Assembly: GCF_025766255.1 (NCBI RefSeq)
Contig: NW_026516774.1
Span: forward strand, 1 to 64,000
Origin: Zychaea mexicana
Taxonomy: Eukaryota > Mucoromycota > Mucoromycetes > Mucorales > Lichtheimiaceae
Length of the DNA stretch: 64,000 nucleotides
Direction: 5' to 3'
Both the position numbers and the translations under genes were made by a program. Position 1 is the stretch's first letter, and every line of letters starts with the position of its first letter. Of this stretch, positions 1-13,735 are shown in pieces. Under the pieces are notes generated by a model, which saw only the letters and a program-made list of their open reading frames with translations, searched no databases and was not told the origin of the DNA.

Positions 1-178
1 ACTTTCGCAGTTATATGTAATACCTCACCACAACATTGAATTTTGCATCTGAATTTTGCATCAAGCCTTTCTATTATCCGAACCCAATAAAGAAACGATC
101 ATGTATAATCAAAATTTGAAATTTATTATTTTTATATATTATTATACATGTGATGATGAAATTGACAGAAAGGGAAAT

Positions 179-3100
179 CTATTGAGCGAATGCGACAGCG
201 ACGCTGTAGCCGCCACTGTGGCTAATGGAAACATTGATGTTTTTGATACCTGCTGAGGAAGCAGCAGACTTGGCCTTGCCAGAAAGAACAACTTGAGGTG
301 CACCGACTTCATCCGAGACAATTTCAATTTCGTTGAGTGGGGCTGCGGCGCCATCGGATGCAATCTTGCCGTGCGACGAAATAGCCTTGAAAACGGCTTC
401 CTTGGCGGACCAGCGACCAGCGAAGCTGGCTTGACGATCAGGCCGGCTCTGGCAATAGTCAACTTCTGCCTTGGTAAAGTTGCGTTCAATAAATGTATCA
501 TTGTCAATGTTGACGGCAGAGCACAGTTCAACGTCGACACCGACACCCTTCTTGCCGGCTTGTTGCTCAGCCAATGAAGCCAAGACAGATTGGGTGGCGT
601 TCACATCACCGAGGAGAGGAGCTTCTTGGGCAGCCGATTTGGCATCAAAGACCCACGTGTTGCGAACCTTGCAGTAGTCAGCGCGAGCGCTGGGGTTCAA
701 GTAAACCTTGTGTTCCAATTCATCAGTGTAAGGAGCGGCATCCTTAACTTGGATGAAGTCGGCAACGCCAGTGAGCGAGTCATGCAAGTAGCGGTAAGAT
801 TGAGCGTAACGCTTAGCGTTCTTGACCTTGTAAGATTCATATTCATCTTGCTCCAAAGCACCGAGGACGTAGTCGGGGTGGATGATCAAGATTTCACCAC
901 CAGCCTGACCGAAACCGAACGATTTGAGGAGACCAGCCTTCAAGCCATCGGTCTGGATGCTTCGCGATGGGTACACAATGTACTCGAACTCCTTCAACAC
1001 CTCATCGACATTGTCGGCGTTGCGGTTGCCTGGAATGATACCGCTGTTCAAGCATTGAATCATACCGTTGGCCATCCAAGAAGCCGCAGGACCCTTGGGG
1101 TGACCAGTAAGGTACTTCTGAGTGATGGCAAGCAAAGCATTGCCCTTGGAACGGCCAAGATGCTTGAGCTGGGTGTTGAGTACACGGGATTCGTTCTTGT
1201 CGTTGGCCTTGGTCGAGGTACCGTGGAACGAAGCGACGCCGATATCGTCGATGGTCAAGCCGTACACAGCAAGGGCACCACGGATAGGAGCAATCGAAGC
1301 ATCTTGCTGGTAAAAGTTCATGCCCCAAGTAGACAAAGCTTCCTTCTCCTGACGACGGGCTTCCTTGTGCAAGAAGTCGGTGCGTTCGGCCAAAAGCGCC
1401 TTCTCGTCTTGTTCGGTCAACTCACCACAACCCTTAAGCTCAGCGATTTCTTCACGCAGCATATCGTATTCGGTCTCTAACCAGCTTGAGATCTGGGCAC
1501 GGCGAGCCTTGAGTTGGCGAGCACGGTACTTGATGTTGAGCAAAGGCGAAGCACGCTTGCCTGAGACTTCGCGAGCAGTGGTCAAAATACCAGCACCAGG
1601 GGCAGGAACGGAGCGTCCTTCCTTATCGGTGGCAGTATTGGTCAAGGCAATGATACCATAGATAGGAGCACCAATTTCGATGGCAGTTGCTGCAGACATG
1701 AGAATATGGTTAGCAGCACCGTGAGCTTCCATAAAACCGTTACGCGAAGTGGTGGCAGGACGCGACATTTCAGCGGGGGTACGGCCGTGTTCGAATTCAT
1801 CGGCAGCATTGGAGGTGGCCTTCATGTTCGCGAACTCGTAGCTGGACTCTTCAGTAATATCTTCGGTAGCACCGGCAATCATGATCTTGGCCTTGCCGGT
1901 GAGAATGGAATCAACAGCAATTTCGACAGAGACAGCAGCGGTGGCACAAGCATTGACAGGTGTCTTGATAGGGCCAGACGACGAGAGCAAAAGCAAGTTG
2001 ATCCAGGCAGGCATGGTGTTGATAAAGGATTCCTGCAAGATATCCTTTTGCACGGGTTTGTCCAAAAGACGGTCGCGGAACAAACCACGCTGGGCTTGCT
2101 GACCACCGACACCAGAACCAGTAGCGTTACCAATCTCGGAGACGTGGACGTACTTGTAGAACTCGTAAGGGTCGGTAATACCAGACGACACAAAGGCTTC
2201 GACAGTCGAGACCATGTTGAAGAGCGAGACAATGTCGACTTGCTCGACAATGTCCTTGGGCACACCATAACGAGTGGCGTCCCAACCAGTAGGGATCTGA
2301 CCAGCAACGAGACGGTCGAAGCGGAGAGCCTTGGGAACGTACAAAGTAGCGCCCTTGCGCAAGACGACAACCCATTCGCCGCTCTCGCTCTCATAAGTAT
2401 CAGCCTTATCACCCTGTTCGGCCTTGAAGTGTTCGGCTTCTTCTTTGCTGCAAGCGAAGGGTTCCAAATCGTGGTCGACAATGATTTCTTGCATGAGCAT
2501 CTTCTTGTTGGGGTCGTAACCGTTCATGACCTCGGGTTCTAATACAAGCAATTCATATAAGTAAAGCAACCCTCCGTTATAGCATCTTAATTTTCTATTA
2601 GTAAAGATAAAACTTACCAATAAGACGGATACCGCTGTGCTCAAGGATCTGCTTCTCGTACTTCGCCTTGATATCCTTATCCTCGACAGGCTCGTTCGAC
2701 TTGGCATCAACCCAGCCAGAGTAAGGCGTACCGTTCTTCAGGTTGCCGTGGTGGTGCTTAATGTAGCCCATGACCCAGGCCATTTCAATACAGCCTTCCA
2801 ACGAGAACTCGCCATAGGCTTCCATCTCCCAGCGTGTTCTGGCGTTACCCCAAGGCGAGACTTCACCAAAACCAGTAACAACAATGACCTTGTCCAAATC
2901 CAACATGCCCTTAAGGTGGCCCAAATGCTTCAAGGCATCATAGGACTTTAGTTCAGGGAAATCGAACTTCATGTTGGCACGAGGAGTGACCTTGTGAGGC
3001 TTGTACTTGCGTTCGGCTTCTTCACCGTAGACAATCTTGAAGTCAAGAGAGTTTTCGGCATCAACAGCCTTGCGGATCTCAGCGGTTTCGCGGATATCTT

Positions 3101-6100
3101 GGCGCAATTGGCCAGTGACCTTTTGCAACTCGGGAACAAATTGGAGACCACCGTTCAAATCAGCCCACACAGGTTCGACTTGGCACAACTCGACGATGCT
3201 GGGGTGCATCAAACCAAGAATGTTGAAAGACATTTCTTGAGCAGAGAAGGTGCGAACACCCAATTTTTCAAGACCTTCAGCGACCATGTTGTTGGCGCTC
3301 ATCAAGCCAGTACCACGAGTCCAGCTATTTTTCGAACGAAAAACTGTTAGCATGAATAGCCATCATAGACACAAGTAATAAAGCAAATAAGTCTAAGCTT
3401 ACCCAATGACAGCACCAGTGATAAGCAAGTAGCTCGACCAGCTTTCGGAGTACCAACGGTTGAACAAAGTTTCAAGGGCAATCTTGGATTCACTGTAAAG
3501 ACCATCGTTACCGAAGGTGCCGTGGTTAGGTGACAAGGGCAAGATGACTTGAGCGGGACGAGTGTCCGAGCCGATGGCTTGCTTGTGGTTCTTGACGTTA
3601 CCCAAAATGCGGAGCAAGTTGGTCAACATGATACGGTGAGCCAATTCAGACTTGGAGTCGATGGAATCAATTTCACGGCCATTCTCGGGGATAGCAGCGA
3701 AAGGAATGACGAAGTCAAGATCCCAGTTCAAGCCCTTGGGATCATAGATGTAGTTGATCAAAGCGTCAACATCCTGCTTGGAGCCTTGGTTGAAGGGCAC
3801 AACGACCAATTCAGAGCCACGCGAGCCGAAGGTCTGGTAGATGCCCTGGAAGTACTCAGTAACTTGACGGCTGAAGCGGGAGGTGGTGACAACAACCTTG
3901 GCACCACCGGAAACCAAGCCCTTCAAGATTTCGGAGCCGATCGAATCCTTGCCGGCACCGGTCAACAAGACGCACTTGTTGGCAAAAGTGATACCTTCCT
4001 CGGCCATCTCGGAAAGCACATCGAGGTAAGTACTAGTTAAACGGCTGCTGAACTCCCATCCAGTCGGGTCGTTGACGTTCTTCTTCTTCAAATGCAGGAA
4101 GGGGATGGTCTCAGACTTGGCAGACTTGGCAGAGATGCTCTTGCGTTCGGCAGTGCGGACAGTCGAAGAGAGGCGGCGTTGACGGCCACGGTTCTCCTTG
4201 ACAATGGTATTCGACATGGCCATGGCGCGCAAGACATCGCCGTAAAGCTCTTTGATGGCAACCTTGGACGACTTCTTCATCTTGTTCTGGTTGCGGATAA
4301 TCTTGTAGATGCGACCCAAGCTCTGTTGGACCTTCAGACGGTTCGAAAATTCGGTCATCTTGCTACCAGTAGACATGTCTTTGACATAGTCAGCGAGCTT
4401 ACGGCACCCAGGACGAGGCACTTCGGCGTACTTGATATCGCCCTTTTCGGTGAGAGTGGTTTCAGGGCCAGTAGGGAAGCCGACTACAACAATTAAAAGA
4501 ATTCAAACATTCAATATACCGCCTAGGATTCTGAATAGAGTTAACCAATCACTTACCATCCTTGTAGACAGGATCGACAGCCAAAACTTCCACACAGTTC
4601 TCGATAAGAGCCTGGCCAAATTCCTTGGCAAGACGGTAAGTCTCACCCTTGTCACCATTGCAGTTCTCGACGTTGTAACGCATGTAGTCGATCAACGAGG
4701 GGTAGGCACGGGTCATGATCATCAAGCACTTGGCAGTGACTTCACGGTCAACAATGGCAAGCTTGCCAAAGATGATATCGTACCACATTTCCAGGGCATC
4801 TTGACGGACCCAGTTCCAGTACGAGTCGTAGCGACGAGCCTTCAGACTGCTGAAGACAGGCTTGATACCTTCGGCATAGATGTCGCCGTGCTCGACGAGC
4901 CACTGATCCAGCTCCGCTTGCAACTTGAGTGTGGTTGTCTTTTCAGCTTCGTACTTCTTGTGACCATCACGCAAATCCTTTTGCAAGTAGCGAGCGTACA
5001 GGTTCAATTGCTATAAAAAAATCCATGTTAGGTTAGAATCCAATGGATGTTTACTTCTTTCAACAAAGATATTTATTTACCTGGTAGATCAATTGATCTT
5101 GCTTGGCCTTCATAGCATCAAACTCTTCGCTGTTGATGACAGCAACGGCACCACCGGCACCGGCACCGCCAGCACCGCCAGAACCACCAGTAGACAAAGT
5201 GATACCAGCCTTCTTGGCATAAGCTTGAGCAACAGAGTCCAACCATGACTTAGCATCGGCTTCAGCGCCCAAACGAGCAGCGGGTTCCATAGTAAGACCC
5301 ATCAACAGAACACCATCAGTACGGCCCGAACCCAAGCCCCAGGTGGACGAAAGATGCGACTTGGCGTTGCTCAAAGTGAAACCACCAGGCATCTTGGAGC
5401 TGATCATCTTGGCAACCAAAGTGCTGGTATGCTTGCCCAAAGTACCGCTGAACGAGCCATCGAGCGAGGCACCGAGTTCTGCCAAAGGAGTCTCCTCGGC
5501 CTTTTCGGGGACAGCATTGTTAAATTCCTTTTGCAGGTCACCCAAAATCTCGTTTTGCAAGGTCGACTTGCCGCCAACCAAATCCTTGATAGCCTTGGAC
5601 AAAGGAATTTCATCGACGGATTTCTTGAGCTTCTGAGCAATGACGCAGTGAATGATTTCAACTGCAGTGACAGGAACGTCGCTAATAAAGAAAAAAAAAT
5701 TGGGGTTAAATTTCTGCATTCTCTTGCATAGTTTGAAACAACCGAGTTAAAGCATGAATATTTACCTAACAGGCTCTGCGGGACCAGCGGAAGGTGCAGG
5801 AGCAGCAGCAGCAGCAGGAGTTGGGACAGCAGGAGTAGCAGCAGCTGCAGGAGCAGCAGTATCAGCGGGGGCAGCTTCTTCAACAGCTGCATCCTCGAAC
5901 TCGTAGTTAATATCCTGAGCATGCTTGGAAATGCACAAGTTTTGACGGCGGTTGATCAAGGCATCGTCATAGGCTTGGTACTTCAAATTCAAAGTGCGAG
6001 TAGCCATACCGCACAGAGTAGGCGAAGGACCCAATTCGATAAGACGCTCGACCTGGAAGTGCTTGAACAGCTGATCCTGGGTCTCAATCCAGCGCACAGG

Positions 6101-9100
6101 CGAGGCAAACTGGTAAGCGAGCAATTCGACCAACAGGATGTAACCAAGACGCTGCTGTTGAGCAGGCGTGGCGTACTTGTCGTCCGACCAGTTCTTCAAG
6201 ACCTTACCGAGACGAGGGCTGGAGGTCAAGCTGTAGACGTTCTCGATGTAGCTCTTTTCAGTGCTGAAAGGCTGGGCAGTCAAGTTGGGAATGTACTTGG
6301 CACCGAGCTGTGCAACGTTGATGTAAGTAGGGTTGATCTTCTTGGCCAAGTAGGTACGGAAAGGAGCGACACCGCTGAGCAAGAACGACGAGTGGAAGGG
6401 CACATCGATACCAGGCAAAGGCACGGTGGCGTAACCACGTTCAAGCTTGACACGGCCCTGCTTGGCCTGCTTCTCCTTGGTCTTCTCGAGAGCACCACCG
6501 ATCATTTCGGACAAGTGCTTCTTGACATCTTCAAGCGGCATGGTGTTCATCAGCTTTTGCAAATCAATTTCGGCCTTCTTGATGTAGTTCAAAACGTTGG
6601 TCAAGACATCCAAATTGGGCAACGAACCGGCAGCAACGTATTGCCAGTTCTCGACGTTGAAGTTGACAATTTCAAGCACATCGTTGCTCTGGCGGGCAAT
6701 AGAGTCAACAACATACCGCAAGGCAGTGTCGTTGAAAGTCTTGGAGACACGAGCAGGGTTGACGGCAGCCATACCATAGTTGGAACGGCCTTCGGCATCA
6801 CGCTGGACAGCGGATTGCATGGTCATACCACGATAGAACACAACGTCGACAAGCGATTCAATGGGCAGGACATCGCCAACAGAGGCCAAGGCAGAGTATT
6901 CACCGAGCGAGTGACCAGCGAAAGCACAGTTGGATTGGATCAATTCCTTGGCACGCATGTCCTCAAAGGCAGCCTTCTCCATCAAGGTCAAAGCAGGCTG
7001 AGTGAACTGGGTAGCCGACAACAAACCGTTGGGCGAGCGGAAAGTGTAGAACGAGGTGCGCTCATGGATGTTGGGGAAGAGAGGCAACGTCTTGATGGAG
7101 CCATCGGACTCGACAACATCGTAGGTCATGCTCATGTAGTTCTGACGAATGGCATTACCACGAGGACCACCAAAGTGGACGGTCTTTTCCTTGGGATTGT
7201 CACGGACGATCTCGATGATGGAGAAGCCATAGTTCTTCATGAAATGCTCGTCGGCACGGTCCCAGATCTCCTTGGCAACAGGCGAGCTGGCGTACAAGGC
7301 CATACCCATACCTTGTTCCTGCGAGCCCTGACCAGTGAACACATAGGCGGTGACAGGCTGCTCAACTTCGGCAGTACCCTCAACAATCTTTTCGCCATTC
7401 TGGTTGATAGTCTCGACCTTGATGATCTTGCGGCCGTTCTTCATACCAGTGTGTGAAAGCTTGGTCTCCAAACGATCCGAAGGCAGGACCATACCCATGA
7501 ATTTGACGTCGTAGGCAACGACACGTTGAGGAACGTTGTCAGCAGCAAAGATCTCGACAAACTTGCGGGTCGAGGCGCTGGTCCACATGCCGTGGGTGAT
7601 GGTGCCAGGCAAGTTGGCCAGGTCAGCAAAGTAAGGGTTGACGTGGATGGGGTTGAAATCGCCCGAGATCTTGGCATAGGGCTCGTTGGAAGCAGGAGCG
7701 TGCACAACCGACGAGTAGGTGGACTGGGCAGGCATGACCGAGTAGCCACCGTTCTCGAAGAAATGGGCCTGTTCGATCTCCTGGCCATGGCGCTTGAGAT
7801 ACTCGACAACAGGGTTACCGTGCGACTCACCAGCGACATATTCAACCTTGCCAACTTGAACAAATTCCTTGGTCGATATCTGCATCGAAATCGTACCCTC
7901 GGTCTTGACGCTGGCAAACACCTTCTTGTTCTTGTACTTGACTTCAGTGTTCAAACGGAAGATCAAGGTGCTACCGGGAGAAAGCTCGTGGTTGTCCAAC
8001 TCTTCGGTCCACTCAACCCATTCCTTGGACTTCAAGACCGCAATATCCTTGACGTCGTTCAACTTGACCTGCATGGGGGTCTCGACTGTACGTTGGAAAG
8101 TGTATTCGTAATCATCAAACTGGCCACGGTACAAGAACTGGCTGATCACTTCTAGGACGGGCTTGTTGTCGCGGACAATAACACCCTTGACTTCAATCAT
8201 CTTGCCAGAGTCGGTGTTGACAATGGCATTGATTTGAGCATACGTATCAACAACGTCGCCGACAGAGAGCAAGTCACCACCCTCAAGCACGCGGAAACCG
8301 TTCGACAAGTGAACGAGCTTCAACAAGTCACCGTCAATGACCTTAGGGAAAATGGCCTTGATAATGGCCTTCCAGCCGACAACAATGGCAAAGTCCATGG
8401 GTGCATTAACGATCTTTTGACCGCGATCGACGTAAATTTCGGCTTGATTGCCAACAGCCTGGCAGAACTCCTTGATTTCAGCGGCCTGGACCGTTTCACC
8501 AGTACCAATGAGCTTCTCAGTGACAGAAACGTTCAGGAAGTCATCCTTGTTGTCCAAACCAAACCACAACTTGTAGTAAAAGTCCTTGATACGATCATTG
8601 CGACCCTAATATTACAATATAATACGTTAGCAAATCACCTTTTCAAGCCATGTTGCAGTTTGATGATATTTCATTGATCTGTTACCTGCATCACTTCGTG
8701 GATGGGAGCATAGCCGAGTTCAGGCTTGTACTCATATTGCAAGTTCAAAGGCACAAAAGCATCACCGCACTTTTCGAACAAAGTGACGTTGATGATGCTA
8801 CCAGAAAGTGCGACGTCGACCGAAACGACATAGTCCTGAGTCTTGCCCGTGGCGCTCCACAAGCGCTTGTCTTGAACCTTGACAGCGACAGGACGACCAT
8901 CGGTACCGTTAGTGATAACGACCTGCTGGCCAGGACGAGGACGGAACAATTGTTTGAGCGGGTTGTCAACGAACTTCTTGTCCTGGACGATGAACTGCGA
9001 GGTCAACAGAGCGCGCAGCCAGTTGTACTGAGGACCAGAGATGGTCTGGAACCAGGTATCCTCTTCAGGGATGTTCGAGGTACTAGTCTCATAAACGACT

Positions 9101-12100
9101 TCCTTGTCAGACGACTTGGTGGGAGCAGCAACGGTCTTGGTCTCGATGGCAGCACCACCAAGGTACTCGATCTGTGGAATGGTCTTGTCGTCATTACCAT
9201 AGTAGCGTTCCTTCAAGCTGCTGATATGACTGGCGTAAATGTCACCAAGGATTTCGCCAACAGGCTGGTCGACACGGGTGGCGTACTTGGCAGCGACAGG
9301 GCCGTGCAAGATACAAGTACGTTGGACATCCTGATCAACGACAGCAGCCAAGTCTTCCGATTGCCACAACGAATCCTTCTTGAACCACACTTCAAAGTCC
9401 TTGTCCATCACAGGGATGAATGGCACGGGCTTCTGGCCACGACGCTGGCACAAGGTAACAAAGTGCAAGACATCCTCGGAGGTCAACAATTGACTGTCGG
9501 CTTCAGGGAATTGCTCCAAGAATTCGGCGACAAAGTCGTTGGGGTTCTCGATTTGACTGAAGCTCTGCAACAGCGAGGTAGCCTCCTTTTGTGAGAAACG
9601 TTCTTCAATACGGCGCATAAAGTCACCAACAAGGTTGCGGTGAGTATAGTCGATCCAGCGTTGCTCGTGCTTGATGTAAAGCAATTCGATCATGCGATAG
9701 ATGACTTCGGTGTAGGTCATTTCTTGCAAATCGACCACGTCACCATTCTTCTTCTTGCCAAACCACACTTTTTGGAAATCGGCGTTCAAGCGCTTAATAA
9801 TGTAATCCTTCTTGCCAAGCAAGGCAGCGATACGCTTCTCCTTGGGCAATTGGAAAATGCTTTCGTCAAGTTCCTTCCAGAGACGTACACCGCGGGTAGC
9901 AATCTTGTGGATAGGCTCACCCAATTCAGAGCGGACAGTGATAACACCACCAGCAGGACCCTTGTAGGTCTTTTCCCAGCTTTCATCACCCACACCAGGA
10001 GCATCGACCATGGCTTGCTTGACGGCAGGCGAAGCAAGACCTTCCTTGGAAACCATCATGCGCGAACCAAACAGGATACCATCGAAAGGCATGGGAGGAT
10101 AGTCAAACTTCAATGCCCAATCACCAGTCAAGTAGGGCAAGGTATCATCGGCGCCACCGAAACCAGAGCCGGCCAAAAGCACAATGTTGGGCTGACGACG
10201 GATCGAAGCATAGGTTTCCAGAATAGGCTGATGGAAATCTTCAAAGCTGTGATGGCCACCGGCACGGCCACCAGTCCATTCCATGATGATGGGCATGGTA
10301 GGGTTTGCAGCAGCAATGGAAACGACCTAGAAAGTTGCAAAAAAAAAAATTGATGGTTACACACAATGTTTTCGCTCCAAATCCCCAAAATTGCATAAAT
10401 GTGTGTGATACAATACCTGACGAATCGTATCGATGCTGCCTGGCTTGAATGCGATATGGCGAATGCCTGATTCCTGAAGGTTGGCGATAACTTCATTGGC
10501 AACGTCCAACGAAGGAACACCGGCGGCAACGCAAACACCTTCCATAGGCAAGCCTTCCTTGCGCATCACTTGGATCAATGGGTATTGGAAGCCCCATTGG
10601 CGGACATTCAAGAAGAGAATGTTGAGGGTGATGCCTTCACCGGGGCGAGTCATTTCCATGATCTTGTCTACCTTGGCGCGGAGCATCTTTTCGTTGTAGT
10701 GACCACCACCAGCAAGCTCGACATGGTAACCAGCGTTCATGACGGCTGAGACAAAGTGTTCACTGACGGTGGATGGCGTCATACCAGCAACCATCATTGG
10801 GGGCTTACCCAACAAACGGGACATGCGGGTATCGACGTGGATACGGCCGTTGCTATAGAAACCAGAGTTAATAACCTTCATCTACCTATAATTTTTACCC
10901 GTATTTTCTTTCCCTAGTTCCAGCAGTCGTAACTCACCTCGTCGTCTTGACAAGCTTAGGCTGGAAGGCCTTTGCCCAGTCCTGCGAGTATGTGACAGCA
11001 CGAAGATCGGAGTCGAACAAATCAGCCTTGTAAGACAGATCGCGGTTGCCGCCTTCAAGCGCACCGGCCAAGAGGATTTGCACACCAGTTCCTTCCTTGT
11101 TGCGGTGGGTCAAGCCACCAATGCCCGAAGCACCGCCAGGACCGAAATCGACGATATGGGTAAGATCATTCAGGGCAATGGCCTTTTCCCAATGCACAGG
11201 GCGCGAGCAGATAAGCGACACCAAGTCAAGCGTCAAATCGTTCGATGATCGCAAGTCGTTACCTGTTATCGCAGCAACAATAGTTCCAAGGTTAGGGCAA
11301 AGTTTCTTTGATATTTATGCCCCAACGCCCCATTGACCCAAAAAAAAAAAGTTGGAGGCAGTAATAGCAAAACAAACTCCGACTGGTTTTTTTTTCCATC
11401 CTTCCCTTCCCCATAAAAAAAATGAACATACCGGAATCAGTAGCAAAGACAGGAATCTCCAAGTCCTTTGCATCAAATCCAAGGTTGCCGCGCTTAATAT
11501 CCTCCTTCAAAATACCGGTGGCTTCATCGAGATAGTTGCTGTGGAAAGGTGCAGTGATGGGCAAGAAGCGGGAGGAGAACTTGAGCTTGCGCTGCGAGAA
11601 TGGCACTCGGGATTGTTCCAGGCCTGTCGGGGCTTTGAGCTTGCGCAGACTAAGGTTGAGACCATAGAGTGACTGAGGAGGACCAGTGCAAACAAAAGAG
11701 CGAGGACCGTTAAACAAGGTAACCTTGATCTGACGGTCGGGTGCCAAGTGAGCGTTGGTTGCATCGAGGTGCTTCAGGACCTGCTCCTCGCGCAGGCCGG
11801 TGATGGCCAGCATCGGGGTGGGGTTGCCCTCGTTGTTGGATAGTGAATCTTCCAAAATGGTTGGGTTCAAGGTGGTCGGAGGGAATACTTGCTGGGCACG
11901 CGTGCCGATCCAGAAAAGCAGACCGAATGCCTTTTCGGCATTGCGGATAAAGTCTTCTTCAGTCGAGGACGAAGAGATGACTGCAGACGATATGATACCT
12001 TGGCTGTGACCCGTTGAACCTGTAACATCAAATGGTGTCAGTTTCTGTGTACATGCACTCTCTCTCTCCCCCTCCCCCTAATACTACTGAATCCATATAC

Positions 12101-12864
12101 TAACCGGCCAAGAGTTGTCTGATATCTGCGGGCGAACGATCGAGTACCTTGAGCATGACATAGTAGTGAAGGAGTTGGGTCAAGCCAATCAGCGGGAAAC
12201 TGACGGGGGCGGATACGAGGTATTCAAGATCAGGACGCAGTTCTGGGTTCTCCAACCAGCGGACGACATCCAAACCCTTGGAGTGAAAGACGCTGGCCTC
12301 GGAGCTGCGTGCATGTTCGGCCAAGACGACGGCCATGCGCTCGACAAAGGAGCGCACCAAGCCTTGGTATGTTGTCCAAATATCAGCGAGTTCGTCGAAA
12401 TATTCTTCAATGTTGCCTTGACCACCAAAGGCAGCAAAGATCTTGGTGTCGCCGCGAGCGGCAGCGGCAAAGAGCGCGCTCTCGGGAGTCTTGACGGTGT
12501 CGTTCTTGAGGAGCACCAAGGCGGTAAAGTAGGCCTGGATGACGACACTTCGAGACTCGGGTGACAAGTGGCGAGTGATGGCATGCACGTCGTTGTTCTT
12601 GAGGTATTGGCTACGGAAATCCAAAAAGGCCGTCCGTGCGACGGGTAAGAACTGAGGCTCCTTGGAAGCCCTCGAAGCGACAAAGCGCATGAAGCGAGCG
12701 GCAAGCTCGATCTCTGTGATTTCTTCAATTTCTTCTTCTGCATTGATAGGAAACTCTTCTTTGAGTTGTTCAGCCGAGACCCAGATATCGGCAGGGACGA
12801 GGATCGACACCTCGGTTTTGTTCTGCTTGACAGAGAGAGGACGGAGGACTTGTTGATGACTCAT
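179..12864 (-). CDS. FAS: Single-chain fungal type I fatty acid synthase (fused beta-alpha subunits)
   Basis: Cytosolic megasynthase making palmitoyl/stearoyl-CoA from acetyl-CoA, malonyl-CoA and NADPH. Eleven exons on the minus strand, all phases consistent: 12864-12105, 12019-11432, 11262-10938, 10852-10417, 10326-8686, 8605-5766, 5681-5081, 5010-4557, 4483-3403, 3324-2618, 2538-179; predicted 3,930 aa. That is close to yeast Fas1 plus Fas2 combined (about 3,940 aa). Domains in order: acetyltransferase (GHSQG, Ser259), FMN enoyl reductase ([16 protein letters not shown] and following), dehydratase, malonyl/palmitoyl transferase (GHSLGE, Ser1816), an Ala/Pro-rich linker, ACP (VGGKST, pantetheine Ser2236), ketoreductase (TGAGKDSIG, about 2722), ketosynthase (NACATAA, Cys3342; HGTST) and a C-terminal phosphopantetheinyl transferase (GVGVDVELC, about 3810-3930). 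The start is the first in-frame Met ([10 protein letters not shown]). The fusion is known in Mucoromycota and Basidiomycota. All active-site residues I could check are present, so the gene looks functional. Confidence 0.96.
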
Positions 12865-12905
12865 GATTGTAGTTTATGTGTGATACGTTTGGTGTTTGTA
12901 TAGCG

Positions 12906-12937
<32 letters not shown>

Positions 12938-13735
12938 TGTCGAGTGGTGGATACGTTGTTGTTGTTGTTGTTGTTGTAGAAGAGATGGAGTCAAAGATGT
13001 ATGTGAGGATGGGGATGCTATAAAAGAATGCAGTTAGCCATCATCCACAGCAGCCAGAGCTACAACAACAAGGCAAGTAAGTACGTACCAGCAGCAAGAT
13101 AGAAAACGAAACGAAGCAAAAAAGAAACGGGAGGAAAGTATTATGCAATATAAAGAAGTACAGAGATGATGAAGAGAAACAAAAATACACAAAAGATAGG
13201 ATAGCCCTCGATATAACAATTCCTTGAGCGTTGGTGTGTTTTTTTTTTTTTCTCCCCCAACAAAAAAAAACCAAGAAGCAAGGAAAAGAGATGGAAAACA
13301 ATTTTTTTGACAGACCCTTTCTGCTTTCAAATCCCTTGTTTCGCCTTTCCGGATAACCTGCCTGGCCTGTCTTTGCCCTAGTTTGCCTATAATTTTTTGT
13401 CGGGGCCAATGGGTCGGAGTCAACAAGCGCCAGGTTTTACATGCCAGAGTTTGTATATCCGGTACTGTAAAAATGGGGCTGCCCCAAAGTTGGCCTTTCT
13501 TACAATGGCCCGGACGGGACGAAGGCTCCCCCAAACAAATTTTGGCTTTGCCCTTTTGAACCCACTCTTTGAGTCTTTTGAGTGCCCTTCCCTCACTGTG
13601 TTTTTTTTTTTATCAGTGCCCACCCAATCAAGTTTTTACTTGTTGTGCTGCCATTCGTCCGGCTTCTTCCTGAAACATTGCCGTGCACAACTCCGCTTTG
13701 CACAAAAGGTTTAGCCGTTGAGCAGACCACATTCA
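12865..13735. promoter_or_regulatory. Intergenic upstream region of FAS with trinucleotide repeats
   Basis: This 871-bp gap lies between the FAS start (transcribed leftward) and the 3' end of the TTC1-like gene, so it should hold the FAS promoter and 5' UTR. It contains short microsatellites at about 12,905-12,935 (TAG/TGG type) and 12,955-12,976 (TTG repeats), plus several A or T homopolymer runs near 13,240-13,300. Short ORFs read here are low-complexity translations of these repeats. I see no gene and no site I can name with confidence. Confidence 0.5.

Noticed and set aside
590..7456. Long plus-strand ORFs opposite FAS (up to 511 codons)
   Set aside because: They mirror the codon-biased FAS exons on the other strand, lack recognisable domains, and end where FAS exon frames change. 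They are antisense shadows.
10853..10937. Apparent in-frame stop at the third FAS intron
   Set aside because: Using the first AG gives AGG TAG. Using the AG at 10,854-10,853 restores frame and the conserved [15 protein letters not shown] text, so there is no real stop.
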